From the NCBI GenBank assembly GCA_963210315.1, contig OY723247.1, positions 992,001 to 1,056,000 of the forward strand: DNA of 64,000 nucleotides, in the 5' to 3' direction. The position numbers and the translations under genes were made by a program. The DNA is from Rhynchopus euleeides. Lineage: Eukaryota > Euglenozoa > Diplonemea > Diplonemida > Diplonemidae. The notes beneath the pieces are model-generated. The model was given only the letters and a program-made list of their open reading frames with translations, was not told the DNA's origin and did no database searches. This document shows, piece by piece, positions 37,901-49,604 of this stretch (the stretch's first letter is position 1; each line of letters starts with the position of its first letter).

Positions 37901-39805
37901 GGAACGGAACCCCCAGTGATGTCAAATATGCATCGTCTCACCACTACCACCACCATCCCCTGGCATTTGGAGCTTCAGGCAGTCCCCGGGGGCGGCTTCT
38001 GTTGAGGGCTTGCAACCCGCGAAGGTGCAAGGGGTGGGTGGGCGCAGAAACCAGGTTGAGGAAGGAAGAAGAGATGGTTGAACATCGTATGTCAAGAAGT
38101 GAGGGGGGGGGGGAGGAGGAGGAGGGGGGGGGGGGGTTTGTTGTTTTATTTAGAAAAAATAGGCAATTCAAGAGATTTTGGATTGTTTTTCTCATCAAAG
38201 GACAAGGCGCTGAGACATGCCACGCGACGGTTAACCACAAGATAGACACAAGGGTGAAGTAAGATTGCTTGGGGGAGGGGGGGTAAAGAGGAGGAGGGGG
38301 GGGGGGTGGTGGGGGGAACTGGTGCAACAGTCGGAAGGCTATACCCAGGACATGTTGCACTGTGCTGTGGGGGAGGGGGGGGGGGGGGGATCAGCTTTCG
38401 GAGGAGCATCTAAAGGGTGCCTCTAAAGGCCACACTTTTCGGGAAACTCCAACACCGACATAACGAGTGGCACGAGAATCTGGAAAAATGATGGAGATGG
38501 CAGTGCACCTCCAGCATAGCCCACCGGACGGTCCCCCGTTCGACCCCAAGGGAGTCAAACGGGTGTAGAACCGCTGCCTTCAACACTCCGTGCGTTGTCG
38601 GAGCATCGACGAAGATGTCCAGGTTTTGTGTGTGCGAGCTGCAATGCAGTTATTTATTTTGCTTGCTGTTTGGGCTTCAAGAAATAGCTTGCAGGGGAGA
38701 GATGGGGGGGAAATCCACGCATCGTATGAACAACACCGGCTTCTTTGTAGTAACCGCTGATCACACAACGCGTCAATATCTCAGTATGCAGGCAGGAAAT
38801 GTGACCGAGATTTCCGGCAAATGCACCTCTCGGATATTGCCGAAGAAGTTGTGCGGGTGGTAAAAAAAACAACAATGTGTGTGGCGTCAGGCAACAAGCG
38901 TGGCCTCTTTCCCACAAGCGTTCTGCTGTGATTTTTTTCATTGCGAGCGCCAGAAAGAACATGGCGCAAAAAAAAAACAACGATTGACCCTGGCATCATG
39001 ACAACACCTGACGATATGATACCTCGCGCGGGAGCCTTCCTCGCCTGCGCAGAACCTCTTCCCCTTTGTTTGTTTCCGGGGGCGGTTTCGCCAAAAAAAA
39101 CGAACTTCGTGCATTCGTTGGGCCTGAAATGCCAGCGGCAAAACCATTTGAACAAAACGGCTAACACTACCACCCACCCTCTCCACACACACCATCCATT
39201 TGCAACAAAACGATCCTATCACATGGGACAGTACGACAGGACCCGTACAGGGGCTTGTAGGTGGGGGGGCGACAGAGCTCCGTTGTCGAGAAGACACGGA
39301 GAAATCCTGCGGGGCAAATCACAAGATGGAATGGGGGGTGATCAGATGAGCACTGTATCTACACCCCCACTACCTCCGAACACAGCAGCACAGTCCTGCG
39401 CAGTAAAGGAAGCTGCCGGAGAGAGTTGCGTTTGCGCTGTGTACACTGCCCCTGATGGAGGGATGTGCGCAGGGAAACAGAACTCGGCCCCACGGATCAT
39501 TTAGTTAGGGAAACAACGGTGCTCTGGCAAAAGGGGGGGAGAAAATGTCAGAGGGAAGTAACGGGCGCACAGCGCTCTTGAGAGAGCAGAGCGGCCTACA
39601 CCTCACACATGAAAGGTGCTCGCATCTAGTTCTGCCCCTCTTCCTCAGGTAATGCGTGCTTCAATCTCGAGGATCCGTGCCGCAATAAACCATTCTTCTC
39701 CCGCGATTCGTGTATAGCGGACACCGCACCCAGATCGAACTCTGATGCGCCCATCCACTGCACGGCACACACACCCCCTCGCCCCCCCCCCCCCTCCAAG
39801 CTGGT
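34936..39805. other. Long intergenic region, no confident gene
   Basis: Almost 5 kb without a convincing host gene. G and C runs are frequent (37727, 38105-38135, 38300, 38378). A minus-strand frame at about 36470-36690 is the most protein-like: it ends in hydrophobic stretches (VAEVLIFGGYFLAGATDL) and a stop, and it follows a CACAG acceptor. It may be a terminal exon, but nothing else supports it. Short tandem or microsatellite sequence is sparse. Confidence 0.4.
36470..36693 (-). CDS. Possible terminal exon, unknown protein
   Basis: After a CCCACAG acceptor-like site a frame of about 70 codons runs to a TGA. Its composition is balanced and partly hydrophobic (TVKLTAQTEPGICCYLSG, VAEVLIFGGYFLAGATDLAQ). 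No upstream exon can be named, and no family is recognised. It is listed because its composition differs from the low-complexity frames around it and it has the same strand as the host genes. Confidence 0.2.
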
Positions 39806-40756
39806 TCACGCCTTCAGGCTGTCCGCCTTTGCCTGCGCAACCTGCTGATCGCGAAGGGTCTCAATAACCTCCACATCCCTCCTCTTCGTGATGTAGGGAG
39901 GCTGGTATGGGTTGACCGTCAACGGGTTCGGGTCCTGGTAAGTCCCGAAGATGCGGTCCCAGATGCAGAACACAAAGGAGTAGTTCTTGTTGGGGAGGTA
40001 GTGGTGGATGTCGTGCGGGTCAGCCCCACCCCCGATGCTCCTGTGGTCCGGGATGAGCCAGTTGTAGGGAGACCACCACACGTCGTGCCCGCTGTGCTCG
40101 TCGATCAGCAGCACCGTCCACAGGATGGCAAACACCCAACGGCTCAACGGGTGGATGTTCAGCGCCACTGCGGGGACCACCTGCGCGCTGACAACCACTG
40201 CATCCTCAATGGGGTGAACCCAACCGCCTGCCCACGAGAAGGGTGCAGAGTACACATGGTGCACGCTGTGCACATGGTTGCGGAGGAGGGGGATGTCATG
40301 CATCCAACGGTGCTCCCAATAGATCAGGAAGTCCCCGATGACGAGACATGCCGTCACCTCTGCGATGCACTCCATGAACCCGGGCGCCTTCTCTGTGATG
40401 GGGATGACGAACTGATCATCGGTGGCCCACTGATACCATGTGTAGCCGCAACCGAGAGTGTAGAGGATGATCTGGGGAATGGCACACTCCATCATTTCCC
40501 GTGCGGTCGGCCAGTAGTCCTTCTGCACCTTTGTCGGCGAGCGTGTGAAGTCGAGGTAGGTGAAGTAGATGCAGATGGAAAACCACACGAAGCAGGCAAG
40601 GCTGGCCTCAAAGATGTAGTTCGTCAGGTACGGCATGCCCGCCTCCAGGATACGGTCATACCCCCACTGCACCGCCACGTCGCACGGGGCGAACCCGCCG
40701 GCACCCCATGTTGCGAGTGTCACGGCCCCCCCAATTATCCACTTCCTCTGCAGCAT
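39806..40756 (-). CDS. Sterol desaturase / fatty acid hydroxylase family enzyme
   Basis: A 316-residue integral membrane protein with the His-box set of the fatty acid hydroxylase superfamily: HRWMH (149-153), HSVHH (163-167) and HDIHH (248-252), with extra His in DEHSGHD (219-225). These ligate a di-iron centre. Hydrophobic segments lie at about 5-22, 45-68, 92-110, 130-146 and 185-220. The family includes C4-methyl sterol oxidase (ERG25), C5 sterol desaturase and sphingolipid or fatty acid hydroxylases of the ER. Box spacing and length resemble the ERG25 group, but the exact substrate cannot be fixed. The ATG lies 12 bases after a pyrimidine-rich tract ending CTCAG, a likely trans-splice acceptor. 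Single exon. Confidence 0.88.
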   Translation of the reverse strand: MLQRKWIIGGAVTLATWGAGGFAPCDVAVQWGYDRILEAGMPYLTNYIFEASLACFVWFSICIYFTYLDFTRSPTKVQKDYWPTAREMMECAIPQIILYTLGCGYTWYQWATDDQFVIPITEKAPGFMECIAEVTACLVIGDFLIYWEHRWMHDIPLLRNHVHSVHHVYSAPFSWAGGWVHPIEDAVVVSAQVVPAVALNIHPLSRWVFAILWTVLLIDEHSGHDVWWSPYNWLIPDHRSIGGGADPHDIHHYLPNKNYSFVFCIWDRIFGTYQDPNPLTVNPYQPPYITKRRDVEVIETLRDQQVAQAKADSLKA

Positions 40757-42069
40757 TGCTGCGACGCCCTGAGGGGTGTGGAAAAGGGGGGGAGGATAGG
40801 GCGAGACCCTGTGTGGATCACAGCCCTTTGGTGTGTGTGTGTCTGTGTCTGCAGGGTGGAGGGGTGGTGTGAGGGGAGGGTGGAGAAAAACTGTTTTTGC
40901 CTACAAATTTTGGGCCAGTGGGAGTGTACCACACGCGATGTGTCTTTGAGAGAGCAACACAAAACGACATTCAACACAACACAGCACGCAAGACACCCCC
41001 CGGAGCATATTCCTGAAAGGGTACGAGTGGAGGGGCGGATGGGAGGGGGTGTGGTGGTGTGGCGAACCTATATACCAGCAGGGGAGAAGGGGGGGGGAGA
41101 GCTGTGGACTTGCAGCCGGTGCCGACAAGGGGGAGGTTAGGCGCTGCCCCAGCGCAGTACCGCTGGGGCAGGGCGAACCCAAGGGGGCAGGCCGCCTGCA
41201 AACGCCATTGCCTTTGATCATCCCAACCACCACCACCACCACCACCCCTCGTGTGCATGCTGTGTTGGCTTCCAATCACTGGAGGCAGAAGCGAGACGTT
41301 GCCTTTTGAAACCAGAGGGGATACCACCCACACGGTGGTGACAGGCTGACCGCCGATTTACCCAACGACTGTGAGATTGGATATAGTTGTTCTCTCTCTC
41401 GCGGCACCCGCTCTGCTGAGCAGCGTGCAAGTGGCGCGGGAAAAAAAAAGCAGAGGGGATCGAGAAATAAAAGACTTTCCTTTTTGAACCGCCCACCACC
41501 CACCTATCTGACGGGAGGCAGTGGGAGAAGAGAAAAATATCCCTGAAACCCCTCCGCTGATTTTTTTTGAAACTAGTTTTTTTTTATCAACCCGCAACGC
41601 TTATGGAGTTGAGAGGTGTGCGGGCGGGGTGTGGGAGGGTGAGAGCAGAACACACCTCTCTTTAGCGTGCAGGGCAGAAGCCAAGAGCATACCCGTCAAC
41701 GAGATATAACCCCGGGGCGTCCTCTTTTATTTGTTTTCCTCTGATTTATGCATTTAGCCTTTTAGATTTTATTTGATGCAGGAGCGGAGGGGAGGATGAG
41801 CGGGGGTGTTTCCCCCACCCACCCACCCCACCTTCTACGCCGATACCCCCCCAGCCCCTCCAATCCTTCCTGTCTGGGAGGGGGGGACAAAAACATAGGG
41901 GGGAATAGGGTAATAATAGAGAATACGTTAAGGGGGAGAGGAGAGAAGGGGCATATCCCCACCCGCGCCCCCCCCCGTCCCAGCATAGTCAACCCGAAAG
42001 GCCCTGGGGGGGGCTTAGGGGGGCTTCGGGGGTTGGTCGCAGAGCTGGGGTTGAGATGGGTTTTTGGGC
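40757..42069. other. Intergenic between sterol enzyme and Hsp90
   Basis: No gene is seen. It includes (CCA)n near 41228-41250, a CT stretch near 41392 and C/G runs near 41970. It must contain the Hsp90 3' untranslated region and the trans-splice site of the sterol-desaturase-family gene. Confidence 0.5.
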
Positions 42070-44178
42070 TTAGTCGACCTCCTCCATCTTCGACTCGCCC
42101 TCGTCCTCAGCGGCGGTGGTGTCGGCCACGACAGGCACGTCCTCCTCGTCGTCGTCGTCGATGCTCAGCCCCAGCTTGATCATGCGGTGGATGCGCTCGG
42201 CGTACGACGAGGGGTCCTCCAGGGAGAAGCCCGAGGTCAGCAGAGAGGTCTCGTGCAGCAGCAGGACAAGGTCCTTCACGGTCTTGTCGTTGGCGTCGCT
42301 GTCGGCCTTGGCCTTCAGCGTCTTCACGATGGGGTGGGCGGGGTTGATCTCCATCGTCTTCTTCGACTGCATGTAGCTCGAGGTGGAGTTGTCGCGCAGG
42401 GCCTGCATCTTCATGATCTGCTCCATGTGTGCGCTCCAGCCGTACTCCGAGGTGACCAGGATGCAGGGGGCCTGGGCCAGACGGTCGCTGAGCATCACCT
42501 TCTCGACCTTGTCGCCCAGGATGTCCTTCATCGTCTTGCACAGGGTCTCGTACGACGCCTTCTCCTCCTCGCGCTTCTTCTTCTCCTCCTCCGTCTCCTC
42601 GAAGGTCAGGCCCTCCTTGGTGACGCAGCGGAACTTCTTGTCCTCGTACTCCTTCATCTGCTGCATGGCGTACTCGTCGATGGGGTCAGTCATCAGCAGC
42701 ACCTCGTAGCCGCGCTTCTTGCACTGCTCGATGAAGGGGGAGTTCTCCAGCTTGCCCTTGCTCTCGCCGGTGATGTAGTACAGCTCCTTCTGGCCCTCCT
42801 TCATGCGGGTCACGTAGTCCTTCAGCGAGGTCATCTCGTCACCGCTCTTGGTGCTGTAGTAGCGCAGGAACTCGCTCAGCTTCTTGCGGTTCTGCGAGTC
42901 CTCGTGGATCCCGAGCTTCACGTTCTTCCCGAAGTGCTCGTAGAACTTGGCGTAGTCCTCCTTGTTCTCCGACATCTCCTCGAACATCTCCACCACCTTC
43001 TTCACGATGTTCTTGCGGATCACCTTCAGGATCTTGTTCTGCTGCAGGTTCTCACGCGAGATGTTGAGGGGCAGGTCCTCGCTGTCGACAATACCCTTCA
43101 CGAAGGACAGCCACTCGGGGATCAGGTCCTCGCAGTTGTCCATGATGAACACACGGCGCACGTACAGCTTGATGTTGTTCTTCTTCTTGTTGGGCTCGAA
43201 CTGGTCGAAGGGCGCGCGGCGCGGGATGAACAGCATGGCACGGAACTCCAGCTGGCCCTCCACAGCGAAGTGCTTCACAGCCAGGTGGTCCTCCCAGTCG
43301 TTGGAGATGGCCTTGTAGAACGACGCGTACTCCTCCTTCGTGATCTCCTTGGGGTCACGGGTCCACAGCGGCTTGTTCTTGTTCAGCTTCTCCATCTCCT
43401 TCGTCACCTCCTTGACCTTCTTGGTCTTCTTCTCCTTCTCCTTCACCTCCTCCTTCTTGGGCTCGTCCTCCTCGCCCTCCTTCTTCTCCTCCTCGTCCTT
43501 CTTCTCCTCCTCCTCCTCGGCCTCGTCGTCCGTCACCTCCTTCTCGGTGGTCTTCTCCACCTCCAGCTCGATGTCGTAGCCGATGAACTCGCTGTGCTTC
43601 TTCACCAGGTCCTTGATGCGCTTCTCCTCAAGGTACTCCAGCTGGTCGTCCTTCAGGTGGCACACGATGCGGGTACCACGCTTCAGCTCGGGGTCCTCGT
43701 GCTTCGCCACGGTGAAGGTCCCGCCGGCAGCGGACTCCCAGATGTGGCACTCGTCGTCGTTGTTCTTCGACACCACCGTCACCTTGTCGCTCACCAGGTA
43801 GGCGGAGTAGAACCCCACACCGAACTGCCCGATCATCGACATGTCGGCACCAGCCTCCAGGGCCTCCATGAAGGCCTTGGTGCCGGAGCGCGCGATCGTC
43901 CCGAGGTTGTTCACCAGGTCAGCCTTGGTCATCCCCACACCGGTGTCGGTGATGGTGATCGTCTTGTTGGCCTTGTCGGCCACAATCTGGATGTGCATGC
44001 GCTCCTCCTCGCCCAGGGCCTCCTTGTCCACCAGGGACATGTGGCGGATCTTGTCAAGCGCATCGCTCGAGTTGGAGATCAGCTCACGCAGGAAGATCTC
44101 CTTGTTGGAGTAGAAGGTGTTGATGATCAGACTCATCAACTGGTTGATCTCCGCCTGGAACGCGAATGTCTCCGCCAT
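42070..44178 (-). CDS. HSP90: Cytosolic Hsp90
   Basis: An intronless 702-residue Hsp90. The N-terminal ATPase (GHKL) domain has [30 protein letters not shown] and [13 protein letters not shown]. An acidic and basic linker (about 215-270) precedes the middle domain ([43 protein letters not shown]). The C-terminal dimerisation domain ends in MEEVD, the docking site for TPR co-chaperones, which marks the cytosolic form. It folds kinases and receptors with Hsp70. The words [18 protein letters not shown] and [18 protein letters not shown] read like kinetoplastid Hsp90, which supports a euglenozoan source. The ATG follows a CACACTTTAG site by about 24 bases. Confidence 0.97.
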   Translation of the reverse strand: MAETFAFQAEINQLMSLIINTFYSNKEIFLRELISNSSDALDKIRHMSLVDKEALGEEERMHIQIVADKANKTITITDTGVGMTKADLVNNLGTIARSGTKAFMEALEAGADMSMIGQFGVGFYSAYLVSDKVTVVSKNNDDECHIWESAAGGTFTVAKHEDPELKRGTRIVCHLKDDQLEYLEEKRIKDLVKKHSEFIGYDIELEVEKTTEKEVTDDEAEEEEEKKDEEEKKEGEEDEPKKEEVKEKEKKTKKVKEVTKEMEKLNKNKPLWTRDPKEITKEEYASFYKAISNDWEDHLAVKHFAVEGQLEFRAMLFIPRRAPFDQFEPNKKKNNIKLYVRRVFIMDNCEDLIPEWLSFVKGIVDSEDLPLNISRENLQQNKILKVIRKNIVKKVVEMFEEMSENKEDYAKFYEHFGKNVKLGIHEDSQNRKKLSEFLRYYSTKSGDEMTSLKDYVTRMKEGQKELYYITGESKGKLENSPFIEQCKKRGYEVLLMTDPIDEYAMQQMKEYEDKKFRCVTKEGLTFEETEEEKKKREEEKASYETLCKTMKDILGDKVEKVMLSDRLAQAPCILVTSEYGWSAHMEQIMKMQALRDNSTSSYMQSKKTMEINPAHPIVKTLKAKADSDANDKTVKDLVLLLHETSLLTSGFSLEDPSSYAERIHRMIKLGLSIDDDDEEDVPVVADTTAAEDEGESKMEEVD

Positions 44179-46021
44179 GGTTGCGAACTTTTTTTTCCGG
44201 TTGAAACTAAAGTGTGGTTGATACCTGTGCGGATGTGTGTGGTGGATGGGCAGCAGAGAAGGGGCGATGAAGGCAACAACATCACACAGAACAAAAGGGT
44301 GGGTTTAAAAAGAGGAGAAGAGAGGGGGAAACGGCGGCATTCGTTCCTTTTTCGTTTTTGTGGTTTTGTATTCGTCGCGCATTTTAAAAACTTCTCATCC
44401 GGAGGGGGGGGGAGAGGAAGGCTCGCTGCCACCCTCTTGTCCCCACCCTACCCCCCTACACACCCACCCCGCCCATACACCCGCCCACCCCACCTCACTA
44501 TCGCTCAAAACGCGCTCCCCCAACCGGACTTGTTTTGCTTTTTTTTCGTGTCGAATACTTTTCCCAATGTTGTTTTCCGAACAGACGAACCGAAGAGGCG
44601 GAGGCCGATACACCAGGTGAACCGGCCCCCTTCGTGGTGGTGGGGACACAGGGGGCCAGGCACAAACACGGATGGGGGGGGAAGGGGGGAGCGGGGGGGA
44701 TACGCCCTCTACACTTCTAAGCCTGTGATCTGTGTTCCGCGAAGACCAACAAAAAGCTGAAAAAAGCTGGCAGGGCTATATCAGGTGTTTGTGCCAAGCC
44801 GAGATGGTGCGATATCTCAGCAAAAATTCGACCACATCCCTTCCCGCGAGAGCAGGGCAGGTTTGCAGCTAATTTTTTTTCAATGGGATCAGTTTGGTGT
44901 GCATGGCTCTTTACCCGTGTTGATTGTTTATTCGGCCCCCCCGCGCCATGGAATAATCGGAAAAAAAGGGGAGAACGGGCACAACGCCACCACCCCCCGC
45001 ACACACACACGGAAGAAGAAACTGAAGTTGAAAAGTAAAAATAACGAAATGAAAAGAAGGCAGAGAAGGGCAGGGCCTCCCCCGCTCCGATGGGGAGGAA
45101 ACCAGCTTGCCCCGCCCAGCCAACATGACTCGGCGACCAGGGGTTTTTTTTGCAGGACGTGCCCCAGGCAGGGGATTCTGCTGGTTTTCTACACAACTCT
45201 GTGGCAAATCAGGGGGACAGACCCTTGGGGGTGGGTCACACCCTCAGGCAGCGCTGCTCAGATTGACGAGACAAGCCGACTCCCTTTATTGTTGCCACAG
45301 TAAGAACACAACAGGCGACACGCACACCAAGACTGTACATCAGTTGGGTGTGCGCTCACACCCTATCGCCGCACTCCCCCGGTCTCCCGCCCCACCCCCA
45401 AACTTGACTGTGCCTGGCCCCGTGATCCCGATAGTGTGTTGGTGATAGGGGGTATTTCCGCTGCTGCTTCCCACGGGCCCCTGAGTTGCAACGAAGTGAA
45501 TAGGGGAGGTGGGTGGTTGGGAACAAACAAGCAGATCCTGTGCAGCGCATTGTGTAGACGGACAGAGATGCCCGGGAAATCGGGCCCTGTCGGTGTGGGG
45601 GGGCCCTGCATCTCGAATTTGGGTGTTGGAACCTTCTGCAGCCCTGCTGCTCACCTTGGCCCCTTGTATAGGGGGGCTGCAAACCTTCGCTGACACTTTG
45701 TGACGATTGCTGCGTCAGGATAGACATGTGTGTCCGCACACCTCGCACCCAGGCACAGAAGCAGGCACCGAAAAGTGTCAGGCAACCGCGAGGGTTCACA
45801 CGAAAAGATATCATGTGGCACTCGCACAGCACGAATGAAGCGGCAATGATCATGCGCGCTTGACGCTCATGTCCTGTGGTAGGGTTGTTCAGAATTGATG
45901 GGAGCATTCTCGCGTAGTGTGCTGGGTACACATGTCTCTTTGGAAAATGTGACGATATGGGCCACTCTTCAGACCCATCCCGCCCATTTATCAAGGCGGC
46001 GCACGAGAACCCAGCACATAC
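44179..46021. other. Region downstream of the NDUFS1 exons, gene tail not resolved
   Basis: Further 3' exons of NDUFS1 should lie here if the protein is full length. No frame resembles its molybdopterin-oxidoreductase-like domain. A possible short exon (about 45657-45711, minus) lies between a GACGCAG acceptor and a GTGAGC donor but has no family similarity. An AATAAA word is present on the minus strand near 45290. Confidence 0.4.
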
Positions 46022-47447
46022 CTCGTCAGAGGGGTTGACGGACCCCACAGGGCACAGCAGTGCTGCCTTGTAGTTGTTGGAAACGTAAGAGTCGTTGTTG
46101 GACACCTGTGGATGATGGGATGTTGTGGCGCAGAACCTATTATAGTCTATGGTGATTAGTCTTATACACTTGATGGCATGACCAACGTCTCGCACTCCAT
46201 GTGACGCACAAGCCATTGTGTAGGACCGTGCGTCTAAGGCATAGGATATGCTCTCATACTGGTTGAATTGTGCTGTGAAATGTGTAGGGTACGGCCTGCT
46301 GCCAGACACGAATCTGACTCGGGTATCTTGTGCGCTTGAGGATCTCACGCTGGACAGGAGCAGCAGCGCAAGGATGATAGGCACACGTTCCGCAAAGCTG
46401 CCGCACAGCAGCAAAGCGCTTCTCTCCAACGTCTCGCACTCCATGTGACGCACAAGCCATTGTGTAGGACCGTGCGTCTAAGGCATAGGATATGCTCTGT
46501 GTTGCTGTGCTTCAAACGGGTGGGGATGAGCACCGCTGCGCATTCGCAGCACTGCCGCCACAGTCCGCCTGTCAGACTGTATTTTGGATACACAGTAGTT
46601 ACGCATGCCAGCGCACAGGGCGCCAACTCAGTTCGGAGGTGACAGAATATTTGCTGTGTATGTGGGTCATCATGCTGGGCCGCCCCTCTGCAGCACCCTG
46701 ACAACGAGGGCATACCTTGTTTGGGAGGAACGTGGTGATCTCACAGCCACCACCACGCCCGCACATCCCCCACGACCATTCTTTTGTCTCCTCCTGGACC
46801 CAACGGGTGCAACGGGTGCAGTGAATGCACTTCGTAAAGGAGGTGATGATCTGCCTGTCAATAGGCTTGTCACCGACTGCAACCTTGTTTTCACGGAAAC
46901 GAACATGGGGGGACCCGTATTCGTATGTAATATCCTGCAGGTCACACTTATACTGCTGGTCGCAGATGGGGCAGTCGAGCGGGTGGTTGATAATAAGGAT
47001 CTCGACGTTGCCCTCCCGAGCCGTGGCAACCAGCCGGGTCTCCGTCAGCACAGACATGCCTGCCATCACGGGTGTCGCGCATGCGACAATAATGTTCTGT
47101 GTCCCCGCCAGCTGCACCATGCACATGCGGCAGTTGCCCGCAACAGAGAGGTTCGGGTGGTAGCAGAACTTCGGCACAACAATGCCCTCACGCACGCACA
47201 CCTCAATGAGGTTCTCCTCACCAGGCTCAATGGGCACCGGCTTGTAGTTGATGAACATGATGGCGCGCGTGTTGCCCTTTGGGCGTGCCGCCTTGTCGAG
47301 CGTCGCATCGTACACAGCCTTGTTGCCCTGGTACGAATGGTCACGTACCGCCGTCACCCTCAGGCTCTCACGCGGCGAGTTGTCCCCAAAGTTTCCATCT
47401 GAAACACACCGACGCAGCTGCCGTGCCAGCACAGCCCGCCCCTGCAT
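46022..47447 (-). CDS. NDUFS1: NADH:ubiquinone oxidoreductase 75 kDa subunit (NDUFS1/NuoG), N-terminal part
   Basis: Two exons (46716-47447 and 46022-46105) join in phase 0 to 272 residues. All Fe-S ligands of the N-terminal half are visible: [2Fe-2S] C95, C106, C109, C123; N5-type H155, C159, C162, C168; and [4Fe-4S] C207, C210, C213 with C262 in CPVGSV from exon 2. The first about 55 residues are basic and unlike bacterial NuoG (MQGRAVLARQLRRC), fitting a mitochondrial presequence. The subunit passes electrons through complex I in the inner mitochondrial membrane. After exon 2 a GTATGT donor follows, but I cannot find exons for the roughly 430-residue C-terminal domain. Either it is absent or replaced by a short tail, or lies in exons I cannot recognise. 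The intron contains a 73-base direct duplication. Confidence 0.85.
46182..46254 (+). repeat. 73-base direct duplication in NDUFS1 intron, copy 1
   Basis: Contains ACGTCTCGCACTCCATGTGA and ends GGATATGCTCT. It recurs almost identically at 46426-46498. Both copies are in the intron between the two recognised exons. Confidence 0.85.
46426..46498 (+). repeat. 73-base direct duplication in NDUFS1 intron, copy 2
   Basis: Second copy of 46182-46254, shifted by 244 bases. The spacing and identity suggest a recent local duplication or gene-conversion event. Confidence 0.85.
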
Positions 47448-48157
47448 CTTTGCAAGGTGTACCCTGTGTATTTTGGTGTGTGCGCGCTGTAGAACCTCAT
47501 GAAAAAGAGCTATAAAAATACCGGATGATGGCGGAGGGAGGGGTGAGAATGGAGGGTTGGGGGGGAGGGGAGGGAAGGGGGAGAATGGAGGAAACCCCCC
47601 ATGTCCACCCACTTGATGTGCCAACTCTGCCAGGAGCTGGGTCGCATGGTCAACACCGACCTTCCTTTGGTGCCTCATCATTTGACGCATGCAATAATCC
47701 ACGATATGCCCACCTCTTGATCCGCCTACCTGCCGCAACGGCACTTTGCAGCTGTGCTGTATGTTTGTGTCTTCACCCCGCTACAACAGCGGTACAGAAG
47801 AAGGCAGGCATATCCCAACCCCCCCCCCAACCCCCCGACCCTTTTTGCCTCCCTGTGTGGCATATTTTTCCCATCTTTCATAATATCCCTAGGTTTTTAT
47901 GCTAATTTATACTCTAGTCGCGGTATTCGATTCATCCCACATGCATCTTCCCGCACATCTACACCCCAAGCTATCCCTGCTGGCTGAACCTAACCCCCAA
48001 CAAGAGCAGACGGCCCTGTGGGACGGTTCGTCACACTGAGAGTATCTTCACTCGGCGACATTCCCTCCAAACCAAACCGGTATTTTGAAAGGGACGAACG
48101 AACATATTGCTGCATAACCCAAAGAAGGGGGGGAGGGGTGCATTTTTTTGGTTATGC
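47448..48157. other. Intergenic upstream of NDUFS1
   Basis: No gene is seen. Sequence directly upstream of the NDUFS1 start offers acceptor-like TTCTACAG and ATACACAG sites on the minus strand. C runs occur near 47820. Confidence 0.45.
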
Positions 48158-48336
48158 TGGGCTGATCCGGCCTTGGGGAAAACACAAAAAATCTCGCGAT
48201 CTCAATCCGATTCGCAAAAAATCGCAAAAAGTCGCAAAAAATCGCTGCGATTTTTTGCGATTTTTTCCGACTTTTTGGTGGCCCAGTGCCGCTTCTTTGC
48301 GATTTTCTGTAAAATCCCCAAGGCCGGATCAGCCCA
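48158..48336. mobile_element. 179-base MITE with perfect TIR and 5-base duplication
   Basis: The ends TGGGCTGATCCGGCCTTGGG and its complement form a perfect inverted repeat of about 22 bases. TATGC borders both sides (48153-48157 and 48337-48341) as a target duplication. The interior is a run of TCGCAAAAAA-like words in both orientations, so the whole element folds. There is no coding capacity. It lies 70 bases left of the hAT element. Confidence 0.8.
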
Positions 48337-48881
48337 TATGCGCACATTTGAACATCTGCATTCCACGCGTGGAACATATCGCGGGTAGGTGTGGAGGGGG
48401 GGGGGGCAGGGGTGTAAATAAGGCCGACTCCCGACTCCCGACTCGGGCCGGATTTTTTGGGGTTGGGAGGGTTGCCTTGCTTCCCTTAGGGAATGTGCAG
48501 TATTAGGCACCCCATGGCCAAAATGACCCCACTGCAATCCGCACAGACTCCAAATATTCAAAAGAAAGGGTTTTTGGAACACCCGAGGAGGGGGGTCCCG
48601 ATGGGTGGGTGGGGGTGTGGGGGGGTCCCGCTGGGTGGGGCATGGTGTGTGCCTCCCAGTCATCTTCTTCATTACCGGTCTCTGAACTGGGGTGAGTTCA
48701 TTGCCAAACCACTGCTGTGAATACGGCGCCCCTTTCCCGCCCCTTTTGCCAGATTCTGGCAGCTTCCAAGAAGAGTTGTGTTCCCGCCCCCTTCAGGTGG
48801 TTGAGCATACCACAGCGCACACGTGCACACCCACACACACTCCACACAGATACGTCACACGCAACTGTTGCGACACACAAC

Positions 48882-49604
48882 ATGCCTCAGGTAGAGGCAG
48901 TAGTGTTTGACTCACAGCCAAATACTGCTGCCGTGAGTGAGGTGCTCGCAGCGTTTGGGGCGCTGCGGGCGAATGGGGGGTTGGCTGGGACATCCAACAT
49001 GGCGCTGTCGTGCGGGTACGTCGCGTGCTTCTTCGCGGACCACCTCGCACGCGGGAAGACCCCGCAAGCGCCGAGTCGGTCCGCCCTGACCGAATGGTGG
49101 GCGACTGCTGGAGGTTCCATGGGACTCTCCACGGCAGAGGTGGCCGCACGCACGACCGTGCTGCGCAACGGCGAGGAGGCAGTGCCCCTCAAGAACACCG
49201 AGGTGGAGCGGTGGGCGGGGTCCCTGAGGCACGTCACACCTGTCAGGGTCCTCACATTTATGCGTGAAACAGGGCCGCAAAGTGCACAGCTGTTGCTCAA
49301 TGAGCACAGGCTGCCTTTAGTGACGGTGGTGTTCATCCCCTCCACGGGGCCCGTGGGCCATTTCTTTGCCATCCGGCTGAGGAATGCCGCAGCGCCCACC
49401 CCCCCCCCCCCCGGTTGTTCTGTCGTGGGCTCGGCCGAAGGCCCCGGTCCTGGTGGCACCCTCTCCGACGTTCTACGAGAAGAAAGGCCACGCCTACTGC
49501 CGAGTGTGCGTTACTGCTGTCGACAGCAAGCTGATCGCGAAGCCGAAGCAGAAGAACAAGACGCTCTACATCGACGGGAGAGTCCCATACCGCACTCCTG
49601 GTGA
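48882..49604 (+). CDS. hAT element upstream ORF (probable transposase N-terminus)
   Basis: The first ATG in the frame gives 240 residues. The meaningful part probably ends at a 15-base C run (49399-49413), where the downstream transposase frame takes over. The sequence (EVLAAFGALRANGGLAGTSN, RVLTFMRETGPQSAQLLL) matches no domain known to me. Either it is a separate protein or, more likely, the N-terminal segment of one transposase of about 940 residues split by a length change in the C run. A sequencing error in the homopolymer is possible. Confidence 0.55.
   Translation: MPQVEAVVFDSQPNTAAVSEVLAAFGALRANGGLAGTSNMALSCGYVACFFADHLARGKTPQAPSRSALTEWWATAGGSMGLSTAEVAARTTVLRNGEEAVPLKNTEVERWAGSLRHVTPVRVLTFMRETGPQSAQLLLNEHRLPLVTVVFIPSTGPVGHFFAIRLRNAAAPTPPPPGCSVVGSAEGPGPGGTLSDVLREERPRLLPSVRYCCRQQADREAEAEEQDALHRRESPIPHSW

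Noticed and set aside
42064-44760. 898-residue plus-strand frame opposite Hsp90
   Set aside because: Antisense shadow: Leu/Val/His-rich composition and no family. The minus strand is an unmistakable Hsp90.
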